Made by a program: the position numbers and the translations under genes | In this document: positions 22,140 through 32,120 of the stretch, in pieces | Layout: each line of letters begins with the position of its first letter | How positions within the stretch are numbered: the first letter of the stretch is position 1 | The notes under the pieces: model-generated | Seen by the model: only the letters and a program-made list of their open reading frames with translations | What the model was told of the DNA's origin: nothing | Database searches by the model: none | Source: Akebia trifoliata | Lineage: Eukaryota > Streptophyta > Magnoliopsida > Ranunculales > Lardizabalaceae | NCBI GenBank assembly: GCA_017979445.1 | Contig: CM030715.1 | Span: 27,815,169 to 27,879,168 of the forward strand | Reading direction: 5' to 3' | DNA length: 64,000 nt

Positions 22140-24988
22140 ATGGACATCACCATGGTTTCTTCACTTCTTCCACCCTTTTCTCTCTTCTCCTTCTTTGTCT
22201 CCCTCTTCACTCTATCACTCATGTATCATCTAATCCGACTGATAAAATCAAATCGTCGTAAAATCCCATTACCACCAGGTTCGTTAGGCTGGCCATACAT
22301 CGGAGAAACCTTCCAACTCTACTCTCAAAATCCTAATGTCTTCTTCGCTTCCAAGCAAAAGAGGTTTGCTTCGTAAAATCATGGTTTAAAGTTTCTTACC
22401 AATTGTTTCGGATTGTCTTGGAATGTTTTAACATGTTTAGGTTGAACCAGCCTAGAATGAAACATTTAAAATGTTTCGGGATTATCTCAAAATAGTGGCA
22501 ATTCTTGCTCTTTTGTTTCTAATTGGTTTTCCTTTTTATAGGTATGGAACTATATTCAAGACCTATATATTGGGTTGTCCTTGTGTGATGATTTCAAGCC
22601 CTGAGGCCGCAAAATTCGTCTTGGTGACTCAAGCCCATCTCTTCAAACCTACATTTCCTGCTAGTAAAGAGAGAATTTTGGGTCGACAAGCGATCTTCTT
22701 TCACCAAGGAGAGTACCATAACAAACTGAGGAAGCTTGTTCTTAGAGCATTCATGCCAGAAGCAATTAAGAGTATCGTCTCTAACGTCGAGACCATAGCT
22801 GTTGACTCTCTTCATTCGTGGAATGGGCGGTTAGTCAACACATTCGAAGAAATGAAGACGGTGAGCATCAATCTTCAGAACAATCGAATTTCCCTGTTTT
22901 CTCTGTTTTTTCTAGAACAACCCGTAAACTTACTAAATTGGGAAATCTAATTCTTATGTTTTTTTTCTTTGCAGTACACATTCAATGTCGCATTACTTTC
23001 TATATTTGGAAAGGATGAGATTCTATACAGAGAAGAGCTCAAAAGGTGTTATTACATTCTTGAGAAAGGATATAATTCGATGCCCATTAACCTTCCGGGG
23101 ACTCTCTTTCATCAATCGATGAATGCAAGGAAGGAGTTGGCTCGGATCATAGCCGAGATTCTATGTTCAAGAAGGCAGAGGAGGGAAGAAAGGAACGATT
23201 TGCTCGAATCTTTCATTGGGGAGAAAGAAGCGCTTACTGATGAACAAATAACGGATAACATCATTGGTGTCATATTCGCCGCTCGAGACACCACAGCAAG
23301 CATACTCACTTGGATTGTTAAGTATCTTGGAGAGAATCCCAGTGTCCTACAAGCTGTCACAGTAAGTATCTTAAGGCCTACCCCATCAACACAATCTCAA
23401 TTCTATAAGAAACCAAGTGTTAAAATAAAAATGAAAGAAATAAATTTATGAATGTTGGGCTAGATGTCTTGAATTAAGGTTCTAGTGGGCATTCAAAATT
23501 CAAATACCCAATCCTGACCCAATGAAACTCTAATAGGGATATTTGATGGAAGGGCAAATATGAAATTTTGGGTTTCAGATTGGGAAACCGTCGATTTTAT
23601 AAGTCAGAGTTGCAATCATTCTCAAATATAATGAAATTCTCCCATTTGTCATCCGTGGACGTAGGTTTAGTCAAACCACGTAAATCTTGTGGTTCTTGAA
23701 CGATAATTGCATACATCACTATATCTAGGGATCGATGTTCATAATAGTAATTTTTGTGTATTTGTGTGAATTTATAGGAGGAGCAAGAATCGATCGCGAA
23801 GCATAAAGAGAAATGTGATGGAGAGAAGTTTTTAAGTTGGGCAGACACCAAGAAGATGCCGATAACATCGAGAGTGATTCAAGAGACACTAAGGGTTGCT
23901 TCAATCCTCTCATTCACTTTTAGAGAAGCTGTTGAAGATGTGGAATATGAAGGTTGATCCTCATATCTTTTTTTAATTTTTCCCATAATTGAAGTTTATT
24001 TTATTTTTTATTTTATTTTATTTTGTTTAAAATCTCAATAAAATAAATTAAATTAAATTAAAATTTGTTTTGGGTTTTCTTCTTATTCTCCTTTAACCTC
24101 TTCAGGTTACCTTATACCAAAAGGGTGGAAGGTTTTACCACTTTTCAGAAACATTCATCACAGCCCAGACATCTTTCCAGATCCAGAGAAGTTTGATCCA
24201 TCAAGATTTGAGGTGAGAAAAAAAAAAAAAAAAAAAAATCATATTACATACCAACTTTTTTTTAATTACACACCAAACAATGAAAGTAAATACTCTGTTT
24301 GGGGGCAGGTAACATACAATTTTTTTAATGAATGCACCCCATTTTCATTTCTTTTCCTCCGCGAAAATCTTCAATTTGGATTCTTAATAAGGTGAGAAAG
24401 CTCCATGAGCTCTAAAATGAACATGTTACAAGGGTGAGAGAGCGTTCAAGGAAGAAATCGAGGGTTTGCCGCTGTCTTAGCGGCTTCCGTCTACTTTTTC
24501 TTGGTGTGTATATACATCCTTATTAGGGGTGTGATAAATAATTTCATGAATTGGGGTGTTTTAAAACAAAGTTGGTGTGGCAATATAAATTTCAAAAGCA
24601 ATAACTTCTTATTTTCACTTGCATGCTAAAAGAGTCACTCTCTTCAACCACAGGTACCTCCAAAGCCCAATACATTCATGCCATTTGGCAATGGGACCCA
24701 CTCTTGCCCTGGTAATGAGTTAGCCAAGTTGGAGATTTTGGTCCTTCTCCATCATCTCACCACAAAATACAGGTATCTCTCAGTTTCCTAAAATAGAAAG
24801 TATATATATATAGATATATATTTTTTATTTTATTTTATTTTATTTTTAAATTCTTTATTTCAAAGTTTTTTTAAGTAATTATTTTCATCAACAGGTGGTC
24901 TATGGTGGGATCACAAAATGGGATTCAATATGGCCCATTTCCTCTTCCCCAAAATGGGTTACCAATCAGATTCTCACTCAAGGCATGA
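22140..24988 (+). CDS. CYP707A: Cytochrome P450 CYP707A, abscisic acid 8'-hydroxylase
   Basis: This is a seven-exon gene: 22,140-22,363; 22,542-22,860; 22,975-23,361; 23,778-23,952; 24,106-24,212; 24,654-24,772; 24,895-24,988. All introns are GT-AG and the phases join to a 474-aa protein, normal for CYP707A. In order it shows an N-terminal membrane anchor (FSFFVSLFTLSLMYHLI, about residues 17-33), a proline-rich hinge (PLPPGSLGWPYIGET), the I-helix (GVIFAARDTTAS), the K-helix ExxR in RVIQETLRVASILSF, the block EGYLIPKGWKVLPLFRNIHH, and the heme-binding loop PFGNGTHSCPGNELAKLE with the Cys ligand. These blocks are diagnostic of CYP707A. The family oxidises ABA at C-8', the committed step of ABA catabolism, on the ER membrane with P450 reductase. 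Oddities: the I-helix has Arg where this family usually has Gln, and intron 3 contains an LTR-tail-like segment. The paralog number (A1-A4) cannot be decided. Confidence 0.95.
23645..23760 (+). repeat. LTR-tail-like fragment in CYP707A intron 3
   Basis: The stretch tccgtggacgtaggtttagt, followed by caaaccacgtaaatcttgtg, resembles the conserved 3' part of many plant Copia LTRs. It also matches the segments at about 7,913-7,955 and 11,265-11,310 in the tandem array. It is intronic and does not alter the reading frame. Confidence 0.45.
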
Positions 24989-25249
24989 AGTACAAAATCA
25001 GTTTGAATAATGGGGTGGTATCCATATGCCCTTTCCTAAAATAGAAAGTTTGGGAATAAGGGACTTCACACAAAAAGAAAAACCTAAGTGTATTGAGAGA
25101 GCCTTTCATACTACAAATAGAAAATTTTTGAAGGGAAGAAGTAAAGCTAATAAACAATGTTTGTTTTGTAATTTTTTTTTTTTAAGTAATGAAAGTAAAT
25201 TTATTGAAAAATAAATTTTGGAAATTAAATTGCGTACTTAAAACACTAA
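24989..25249 (+). other. 3' flank of the CYP707A gene
   Basis: The probable 3' UTR starts directly after the TGA at 24,986-24,988. An AATAAA-like signal (aaaaataaatt) lies near 25,207, but the poly(A) site is not proven. A 62-codon ORF at 25,026-25,214 is not conserved-looking. Confidence 0.4.
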
Positions 25250-25418
25250 TGATTTTCTGACTCAAAAATTTTCACTCGGTCTGTACTTGGCTAACGTAGC
25301 AAGGACATAGAACTGTTGATCTTTTCCTTGTGTATCAAGAAAAAAAAGATCTGTGATTTTGTGTCCTTGCCATGTCAGCTGCGTGCAGATTGAGTGAAAA
25401 ATTGAGTCAGAAAATCAG
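25250..25418. mobile_element. Foldback MITE (family with ...GTGCCCTTGCCACGTCAGC...)
   Basis: The left arm has gattttctgactcaaaaatt, ttcactcggtctgtacttgg and agcaaggacatagaa. The right arm has their reverse complements (ttttgtgtccttgccatgtc, agctgcgtgcagattgagtg, aattgagtcagaaaatc). Arm length is about 75 bp around an A/T loop. A relative lies at 49,974-50,133, and half-elements lie in each tandem unit (for example about 8,048-8,080). Confidence 0.8.
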
Positions 25419-26192
25419 GACTCTTCTTAGAATAGCTAAAAACAAGTTAAATTGAAATTAAATCATTTAAAACTCTTCTTGAAGTTGGAATTGTTCTTCA
25501 AGAGAATGAATTCCTTCCAAAATAGTTATGCGAAAATGAATTCGTAAAAAAAAAAAAAAATTGTTAGAAAAAAATAGTTGATTTTTTAGGTTTGGGAATG
25601 GGAGAAACGGTGAGAAAATATCATTCGGTGGAAAATCATTTCTGAGGAGGGACAGGGATTTTTTTTTTCCCCGACACTGAAAAATCGTTGGACGAGAAAA
25701 TGCATTTTAGCGAAAATGCTGAATTGTAAACCTGAAATCACATCTTATAAACTTCATTCACAATATCATAAAGAAAATTAAACAAAGTTGCGTTTAATTA
25801 AGGTCACGATTCAGACCAATTGTTCGAGTAAGGAAAAAACATAACATAGAGATCAAGAACAATTACTATTTTCTCCCAATTTTTACGGCCATAGAGATCT
25901 CTATTTAAAGAAATTCGGAGCTGTGAAAAACATATATATCTCCCGGAAAATAAAAAACCCTGCACCCCCAATAGGGGGCGCTGCCCCCAACACTCCCGCA
26001 ACTTAGCGTACCACCAACAGAATACGAAGACATTTAGACAACTTAGCTTCACCTCACCCAAATAGTAGAATTCCAAAACTCCATGCACCTTTATAAAATG
26101 CATCGTATTCTCTAATAGTAAAATAGTCTTACATTACACCAAAAAAAAAAAGATTTCGTGCGTGTTTACGATATCTTTATATACATCATAAT
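25419..26192. other. Intergenic stretch with a solo-LTR-like segment on the minus strand
   Basis: At about 25,800-26,110 the minus strand reads through a cgggagtgttgggggcagcg motif and an atagagatctctatggccgt motif. The gggggcagcgccccc phrase is common in plant Copia LTRs. Ends and target duplication are not clear. It lies just downstream of the UPF0114 gene stop. Confidence 0.35.
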
Positions 26193-29100
26193 TTATATCT
26201 TGGGGACTTCGATTGCTTGAAAACCATCAGCTTTCGAGGAGTTAAGCTTGGACAGAAGATATAGAGAACATGAAGATAGAAGAATAGAAGCAGAGAAACA
26301 AAGCAAATCAACAGGAGAGCTAATTACCACCTTCTTAGTCTTCTCAAACAACCCAATTAGAAGAATCATTACTATTACATGGCCAACCTTGGTCTTTAGC
26401 TCGTTCAAGGATTTTATTTCCAGCCACTTGGGTCGTTCCTACAACATAAGAGATACTCGATTAGTACTAAACAAGGAGCATAATTTCAATCTTAATTCTT
26501 CGCTGAATTTAACTTATCAAAAGAAACAAAAAATCTTCATTGACTTTGCATGACTCATACTCATTCAAAAAACCATATTGATGGGTTTTCGCCTGTCAAT
26601 TAAATGGTTCGTGTGCATATAATGAAACGGGTTCCTCTAATCAATTAATTCTAAAGCTGTGAACACTTCTAAAATCAAGTTTCTTCATATCTACTGACCA
26701 TGAGAGTGAATAAGCCGAAGAGGTTCGATCTATTATGAAGCTTTGATCCCTTTGGAAGTGATTTTCCAATGTCGAAATTACAGACGAAGAGCTCATAGAG
26801 ACCCATTCCAAACACCAGCATCACTGTCCCTAAGAGATAAACATCTAAAAGTGCAACAAAATGATGGTTAGTGTTTGTTGTCAAAAAGAACAGTTATGAA
26901 GGCTTCAAATCAAACCTTGATATGGGGATAAACTATCAAGAATATATAAAAAGCATATAGCTTGATTTATGTAAATAATTTCTTCAGATTGCAGAGTGGA
27001 AGTATGTCAATCCTAGCTATACTCAACCTTGAACTAGTTTTAAGTGAATCCACCTTTTGAGGGACATAACTTTGAAACAAGCAAACATCGCACGAAGTGA
27101 AAAAACACGAGTTGGAACTATTGCAGTTAAATAGCATGTTAAGCCCCTAAAGGCCTAAATCTATATAGCAAAACGGCCACTTAAGGCATTATAATTTTTA
27201 AGATATTTTATCATCCTACCCGTAATGACATCAGCTCTGAATCATGTCAAGCGAATAGCCATTATTTACAACTAGAAGGTGGCATGTGCAAATGCATGTG
27301 TCGGAAGGGCTCATTTGTAATTAAAAATATTAATTAAAGGTGGTTTGAAGATTACATAATAAAAAGGATATTTTTTTAATTTTTAAAACTAAGTAACGTG
27401 ATTTTCAGGACTTGCAACGGTGCGATTACAATTTTTTTGGATTTTGACCCTGATTATATAAAGTTCAAGTGTTAAGGTGGGGATATTCTTGGAATCCAAA
27501 TTTTGGTGTCGAACCTCTTCTACTCCACCTTCTCTCAGAGTATAATAATAGCAAAGATAGTTGGAGAATGAAGTGTAAAGATGGCTCAAAATTCACAAAA
27601 ATGATCCCGAGTTCCTTATAGAGAGTTATCAAGCTTTCCCTAGGTATTATTTAACAGGGTGAGGTTCTCTGCCTCTGGAAGGATGAGTCTGAAAAAAAAA
27701 AAAACATTCCTTAATCCACTGCAGCAAAATAGAAGCCCTTACATGGGATTTGGTCTAACTATGCGAAACTTAAGTTTACAGCTAAACCCCCTCTTACACG
27801 ATGTAACTATGTAGTTTTCACTTAAAAAAAAAGTGGTAAGTTAAGAGAGACTGGCTAATGAGTTTTATCAAATTGGCATTGAAGAGGCATTTGAAGCCTT
27901 CCCATTAATCAAATGTACCAAGAGTGCATTAGGGAGGCATTTTTTGAGTGAAAATAGAGTAATGTATGTAAAACAAATATAAAGTTACCGAATTGTTCAA
28001 CTCTTAAAAAAAAATTGTAATTTAAAAGCGTTATGCAGGTTGAGTACTCTTAACAAGGCCCACAAACTTGAATGTGCATAGAACATAACCCCCAAGGGGT
28101 TGGCCTAGTGGCTAGCCGAGCCTTGATAGGCTCCTCAAGAAGAGTGGGTCAAGTGTTCGAAACCCCACGAAGCCATGAATTTCTTGGTGCCACCCTCTAG
28201 GGTCCCGTTGACCCTCAACTCAACCTGTTGCACGTAGGACTTTCCGAGGGGGCGGTGCGCATTACCACGGGAATAGTCCCACCCGAAGGGTGGGGATACC
28301 GACAATATAAAATATAAAATAAAAAATAAAAAAGGAGGAGCATGGAACATGACCTAAAATAGGAAAATAATGGTAACTTTGCAGTGAGTCATCCAAAGGT
28401 CTGGACTGTTGGAGATATGAGCGGTGTTAATCCCAATGACCCATGAACAGTCTAGACCTTAGGAGATGTTGCCACAGTATTTGAAAAAGGTGGATGCTAA
28501 CACTCCATAAAAAGATACTCACCAAGGGCCTCAACCAGCAATAGAATCACCTTTCCTCGGCTCACGGGGTACTTCAGGAAGGAAGCCACAACAAATGTGC
28601 AACCCTACATCATATATATTCAAATAGCGCAAGTTACTTAAGCAGGAAGAATTGAGTTTGCTTTGAGATAAATATATCCAGTTGTGCTCGCTGCACCCAC
28701 CTAAATCACATTTTGGGGTGGGATTTATAGAACAAAGAGGTTGCCACAACATGAAAAAAGCTCATATTGGACGGCCCAAGGCCGTCGAATTTCATAAAAT
28801 TTGATAGACCAAAGCGTTGAATTTTTCATTGTCAATTTTTTTTTCGATGGACCGAAACAGTCAAATTAATGGAGGATGGGAGAAATTTGATGGCTCTAAG
28901 CCGTCGATTGGGGAACATAAAAAATTTCAACGGCCATGGGCCATCGAACTTCGGTTTCTAAAATTTGTGGGCTTTGCCCGTCGAATTTTCTTGTCAAATT
29001 TTTTAGTTTTCACTAAACATAAAGGTGGGCACAAATAGAACGACCCTTTGACAAATGGTAAATAAAATATTTAAAAAAAATGTAAATAAAACATTAGATG

Positions 29101-31447
29101 TGTGGCTCACGCCAAAATATCAACTCATCCACCATCATCACATTCTTTCAAAAATTGGAATGACATGCAAATGGCCATTTCATGAAGAATCTACAAATCA
29201 TATTGTTGAGCTATTGGTGTTGGAGATCCCTCGTTCAAGGACTTGAGTCACACCTTGAGGTAAGGCCTAAGTAAAATGTCTCAAGGAGTTCTCCAAAAGA
29301 TGCATTCCTTGTGAGGCACACCCCTCCAATATGGAACCACAAGAAATGCAAATAGATGGCCACTAACTCCCAAATTTTAAAATTTGTCGACCAAGAGTTA
29401 AAAAATTGTATGTTTTATTTATTTAAGTTAGTTCTTATATTATTTTGTGCACTACATCCACATGATACCTAATCATGTGCCACTTGAATGCGTGGTCGAT
29501 ATAGATAAGTGGTCCTTTGTCCATACAACCCAATCTCTCTCTAAAAAAACACTAAATCTTAACCATTAAAATGAAACGCAATGATCAAGATTTGGTATCA
29601 GAACTTTTTAAGAATAATACTTTATTAGTATTATTTTAATTTAAAATAATACTAATAAAGTAATATATTTTTTTCTTATATGCCTACTTCTATTAGCGAG
29701 CAATTTCCCAAAACGTGATCAACTTTTGATGAAATTCTGATTTCGGCTCACTATTCATTTTAATTCCCAAAATGTGAATAGGGATATAATTGGTTTTTCA
29801 AGTGGCTATCTCGCAGCTATAAAATAGCTTGATAGTTAATATTTCTTTTTCTTTCAAAGGGACAATCTCGCTGGTTATAAAGTGACGATCTCACAGGTTC
29901 ACTACTTTTTAGTAAGATCACCGCTATATAAACCAGCAAGACTGTCAATTTGAAATATATATATATCAGTGATCTAACTACTTTATAACTGCGAGATAGT
30001 CACTTGAAAAACCTGCGTTACCGCAGTTCACGTTTTGGGAATTAAAATGAATAGTTAACTGGAATCGGAATTTCATCATATTCAGCTCACGAAATGGTAA
30101 TTTACCCTTTATTAGCTCCTATATATATACAAGATTATCTTTAAAATAATCAATAATATTTTCTATTTAATATATTTATTAGAACTTTTTTATAAAAAGA
30201 TAGTGTAGGAGCTAGTTAGAGTACCAGTATACTACCCATGAGTTGTTCTATTTTCACTTATTTATGAGTTAATGAATGAAAACTTATCGTATACAATGAC
30301 CATGATTCCTATAAATTTTGAAAATTTCTAAAACACTCAAAAAAAAATAAAATGAAAAAAAAATTATTTCAAAAGAAACTAGACATATTATTTGATTTCA
30401 AACAGTTAGTTTAAAAAAAAAAAAGGTTTGATAAATAGATACCTTGACGAAACATAAGAGGGATCCTACCAAAGACCCCAACACTGCAAGAATCGTCAAG
30501 AACCGGCATCGATATATAATCTACAAATCAACCATTCCATAAGTCAGTATTTGCAAATTCCACAACACACACAGATAGATAGATAGATAATAGTGGTGCA
30601 CATTGGATAGGGCCAAACCGAGAACCGAACCGAACCATGGCATTTCGGATTGGTTTGCTTTGGTGTTTTAGCTTGTTGGTTCACTTCTGATTTACAATTT
30701 TGAAAAACTGATTGATTTGGTTCGATAATCAGTTTGGTTTGATTATATATATATATAATGGGTTGGGATCCGTTGACTCCTAAAGAATTACTCATGAAAA
30801 AAACACATGATCCCAACCCTTTAAACACAAAATCCAATGATTGAGATTATAAAAATATTATATTACAATATAATATTAAATTGAATGTCATATATATATA
30901 TATAATGGGTTGGGATCCGTTGACTCTTAAAGAATTACTCATGAAAAAAACACATGATCCCAACCCTTTAAACACAAAATCCAATTATTGAGATTACAAA
31001 ATTATTATATTGCAATATAATATTAAATTGAATGTCATTTTTTTTTTTTTTTTTTGCCTTACCGAACTGAGGTTGGTTTGGGTTGCTTCGGTTTAGGAGT
31101 ACTCGGTTTGGTTTCGGATTTGTAGAACCAATAAGTTTGGTTCGATTCCAATTTTATCCCCAATCCGATCCAAACTGAACCTAAATCTAAATAGATAGAT
31201 AGATAGATAGATATTGAGAGAGGGGTTGCTCACCTTCTCGATGTCTTCTTCCATGGCTATCAACTTTCCTCCAGATGATGATGATGATGATGATGAAGAA
31301 GAAGAAGAAGAACCAGAGCCAGTATGTGAAGCCATATTTACAGCATAAGGAACAGTAGAATGGGTGGGTGAGGAGACAATCTTCTTCATGGAGACATGTT
31401 GAAACCTGAACCCTGGACTAATACAGAACTCTTCACTAAATCTTCTT

Positions 31448-31481
<34 letters not shown>

Positions 31482-31563
31482 GGCCACACCCACTCCATCT
31501 CCATTCTTTCTTCGAAACGAAACCAGTACTCGATTTCGCCACCAACACTTGAGAAGGTTTCAT
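26193..31563 (-). CDS. UPF0114 (YqhA-like) family membrane protein, plastid-targeted type
   Basis: Five exons on the minus strand: 31,563-31,234; 30,520-30,443; 28,604-28,523; 26,844-26,699; 26,438-26,193. All junctions are GT-AG and in frame, giving 293 aa. Exon 1 is a Ser-rich, basic leader typical of a chloroplast transit peptide. It holds a Gly-Tyr run (GYGYGYGYGYG, about residues 30-40) and a run of 13 Ser (about 84-98). Exons 2-5 encode the conserved domain: IIYRCRFLTILAVLGSLVGS, GKVILLLVEALDVYLLGTVM, LVFGMGLYELFVCNFD, then RPKWLEIKSLNELKTKVGH and VIVMILLIGLFEKTKK, and a last hydrophobic segment (CFSASILLSSCSLYLLSKL). About four membrane segments are expected. Plant homologues exist (the At4g19390/At5g13720 type), but their biochemical role is not established. 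Intron 3 (26,845-28,522) contains a SINE, and introns 1-2 contain foldback repeats. Confidence 0.92.
28090..28339 (+). mobile_element. tRNA-derived SINE (Au-like) in an intron
   Basis: The head cccccaaggggttggcctag holds pol III box A (tggcctagtgg). Box B follows at about 28,152-28,163 (gtgttcgaaacc). A conserved body (cgggaatagtcccacccgaa, ggtggggatacc) and an A-rich tail (aaaataaaaaataaaaaa) complete it. It is flanked by the near-perfect duplication gcatRgaacatRac (28,076-28,089 and 28,340-28,353, two mismatches). The organisation matches the Au-type SINEs widespread in angiosperms. It sits in intron 3 of the UPF0114 gene, on the opposite strand to it. Confidence 0.88.
28755..29000. repeat. 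Dispersed repeat with gccgtcgaatt motifs, copy A
   Basis: The segment has several ggccgtcgaattt-like motifs, with ttaatggaggatgggagaaa in the middle. Much of it reappears as the reverse complement at 33,820-33,995, so it is a mobile or duplicated non-coding element. It lies inside the large intron 2 of the UPF0114 gene. Confidence 0.6.
29619..29661. repeat. Perfect 21-bp-arm palindrome
   Basis: The arm actttattagtattatttta and its reverse complement surround a single central T at 29,640. It can extrude as a cruciform or hairpin. It lies near the edge of the following foldback element and may mark its insertion context. Confidence 0.85.
29690..30115. mobile_element. Long foldback element in UPF0114 intron 2
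   Basis: The left arm includes aatttcccaaaacgtgatca, gatgaaattctgatttcggc, tattcattttaattcccaaa and tttttcaagtggctatctcg. The right arm holds the reverse complements in opposite order (gagatagtcacttgaaaaac, gggaattaaaatgaatagtt, ggaatttcatcatattcagc). Arms are about 150 bp or more, with a diverged centre. No ORF. Confidence 0.8.
30757..31045. repeat. Two-copy tandem duplication, period about 147 bp
   Basis: The block starting tataatgggttgggatccgt is present twice (about 30,755 and 30,902) with very few differences. Each copy contains the internal inverted pair gggttgggatc and gatcccaaccc. A T-run (31,039-31,056) follows. It lies in intron 1 of the UPF0114 gene. A diverged relative is recognisable at about 51,220-51,300. 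Confidence 0.85.
31447..31482 (-). repeat. Coding hexanucleotide repeat in the UPF0114 leader
   Basis: CATACC repeats (plus strand) are read on the minus strand as GGTATG-type units encoding alternating Gly-Tyr. Because the unit is six bases, copy-number change would alter the leader length without shifting frame. Confidence 0.85.
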
Positions 31564-31964
31564 GGTATGTTACTTACTTACAAAACCAAGCTCAAGTTCT
31601 CAAGTCTCTAACTCAAGGGGTTTAATAATCGAATCAATAATTGGAAATTAAAAAGCCCAAAAGAAAAAACGTCTGTTTGTGTGTGTAAGATGGAGAGAAA
31701 TAGATGGGAAGGATTTGAATGGGATTTTCCTTTGACGCTTGGGTGATATCCAACACCTACACACGTAATGCCTTTCAGCCACAAAAAATATTCTTTTGTT
31801 TTTGGGAATAAAACAACTCTTGACTCCTCTGAAGTAAATTGTCCAGATCCTATGCATCCTGGGGAGTCATTTTTTCCTCACAGAGAAACAGACTCTTCAA
31901 TGGGTCACACACACACACTAAAATGGTGCATTGTACCCACTCACTTGCCATACCCACTCAATTG

Positions 31965-32120
31965 ACTACCCACGTGGCAAATTCAATCAATTACCTTGGA
32001 CCATAGATCTGCACTCCTCGAGATTCATGTTTGGAATCTTGTATCTCGAGGAGCACAAATCTACCGTTCCCAACCTTGTCACATTAGATAGTCAATTGAG
32101 TTTGCCACGTGGGAGATAGT
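31965..32120. mobile_element. Foldback MITE with cccacgtggcaaa ends
   Basis: The left end ctacccacgtggcaaattca is matched by the reverse complement of tgagtttgccacgtgggaga at the right. The centre gcactcctcgaga/tctcgaggagcac is also inverted. A homologous half-element (about 33,190-33,285, tagtcaattgaatatgtcat then gtgggtag) lies farther right. It is immediately upstream of the UPF0114 gene and contains CACGTG (G-box) in both arms. Confidence 0.75.

Noticed and set aside
22594..22815. Minus-strand ORFs inside the P450 exons (also 23,112-23,360 and 23,597-23,913)
   Set aside because: They are shadows of the CYP707A coding sequence on the opposite strand.
28090..28339. tRNA gene suggested by box A and box B
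   Set aside because: The cloverleaf does not complete, and the sequence continues into a SINE body with an A-rich tail and target duplication, so it is a SINE head.
31396..31611. Plus-strand ORF with IPIPIPIP repeats
   Set aside because: It is antisense to exon 1 of the UPF0114 gene and produced by the hexanucleotide repeat.
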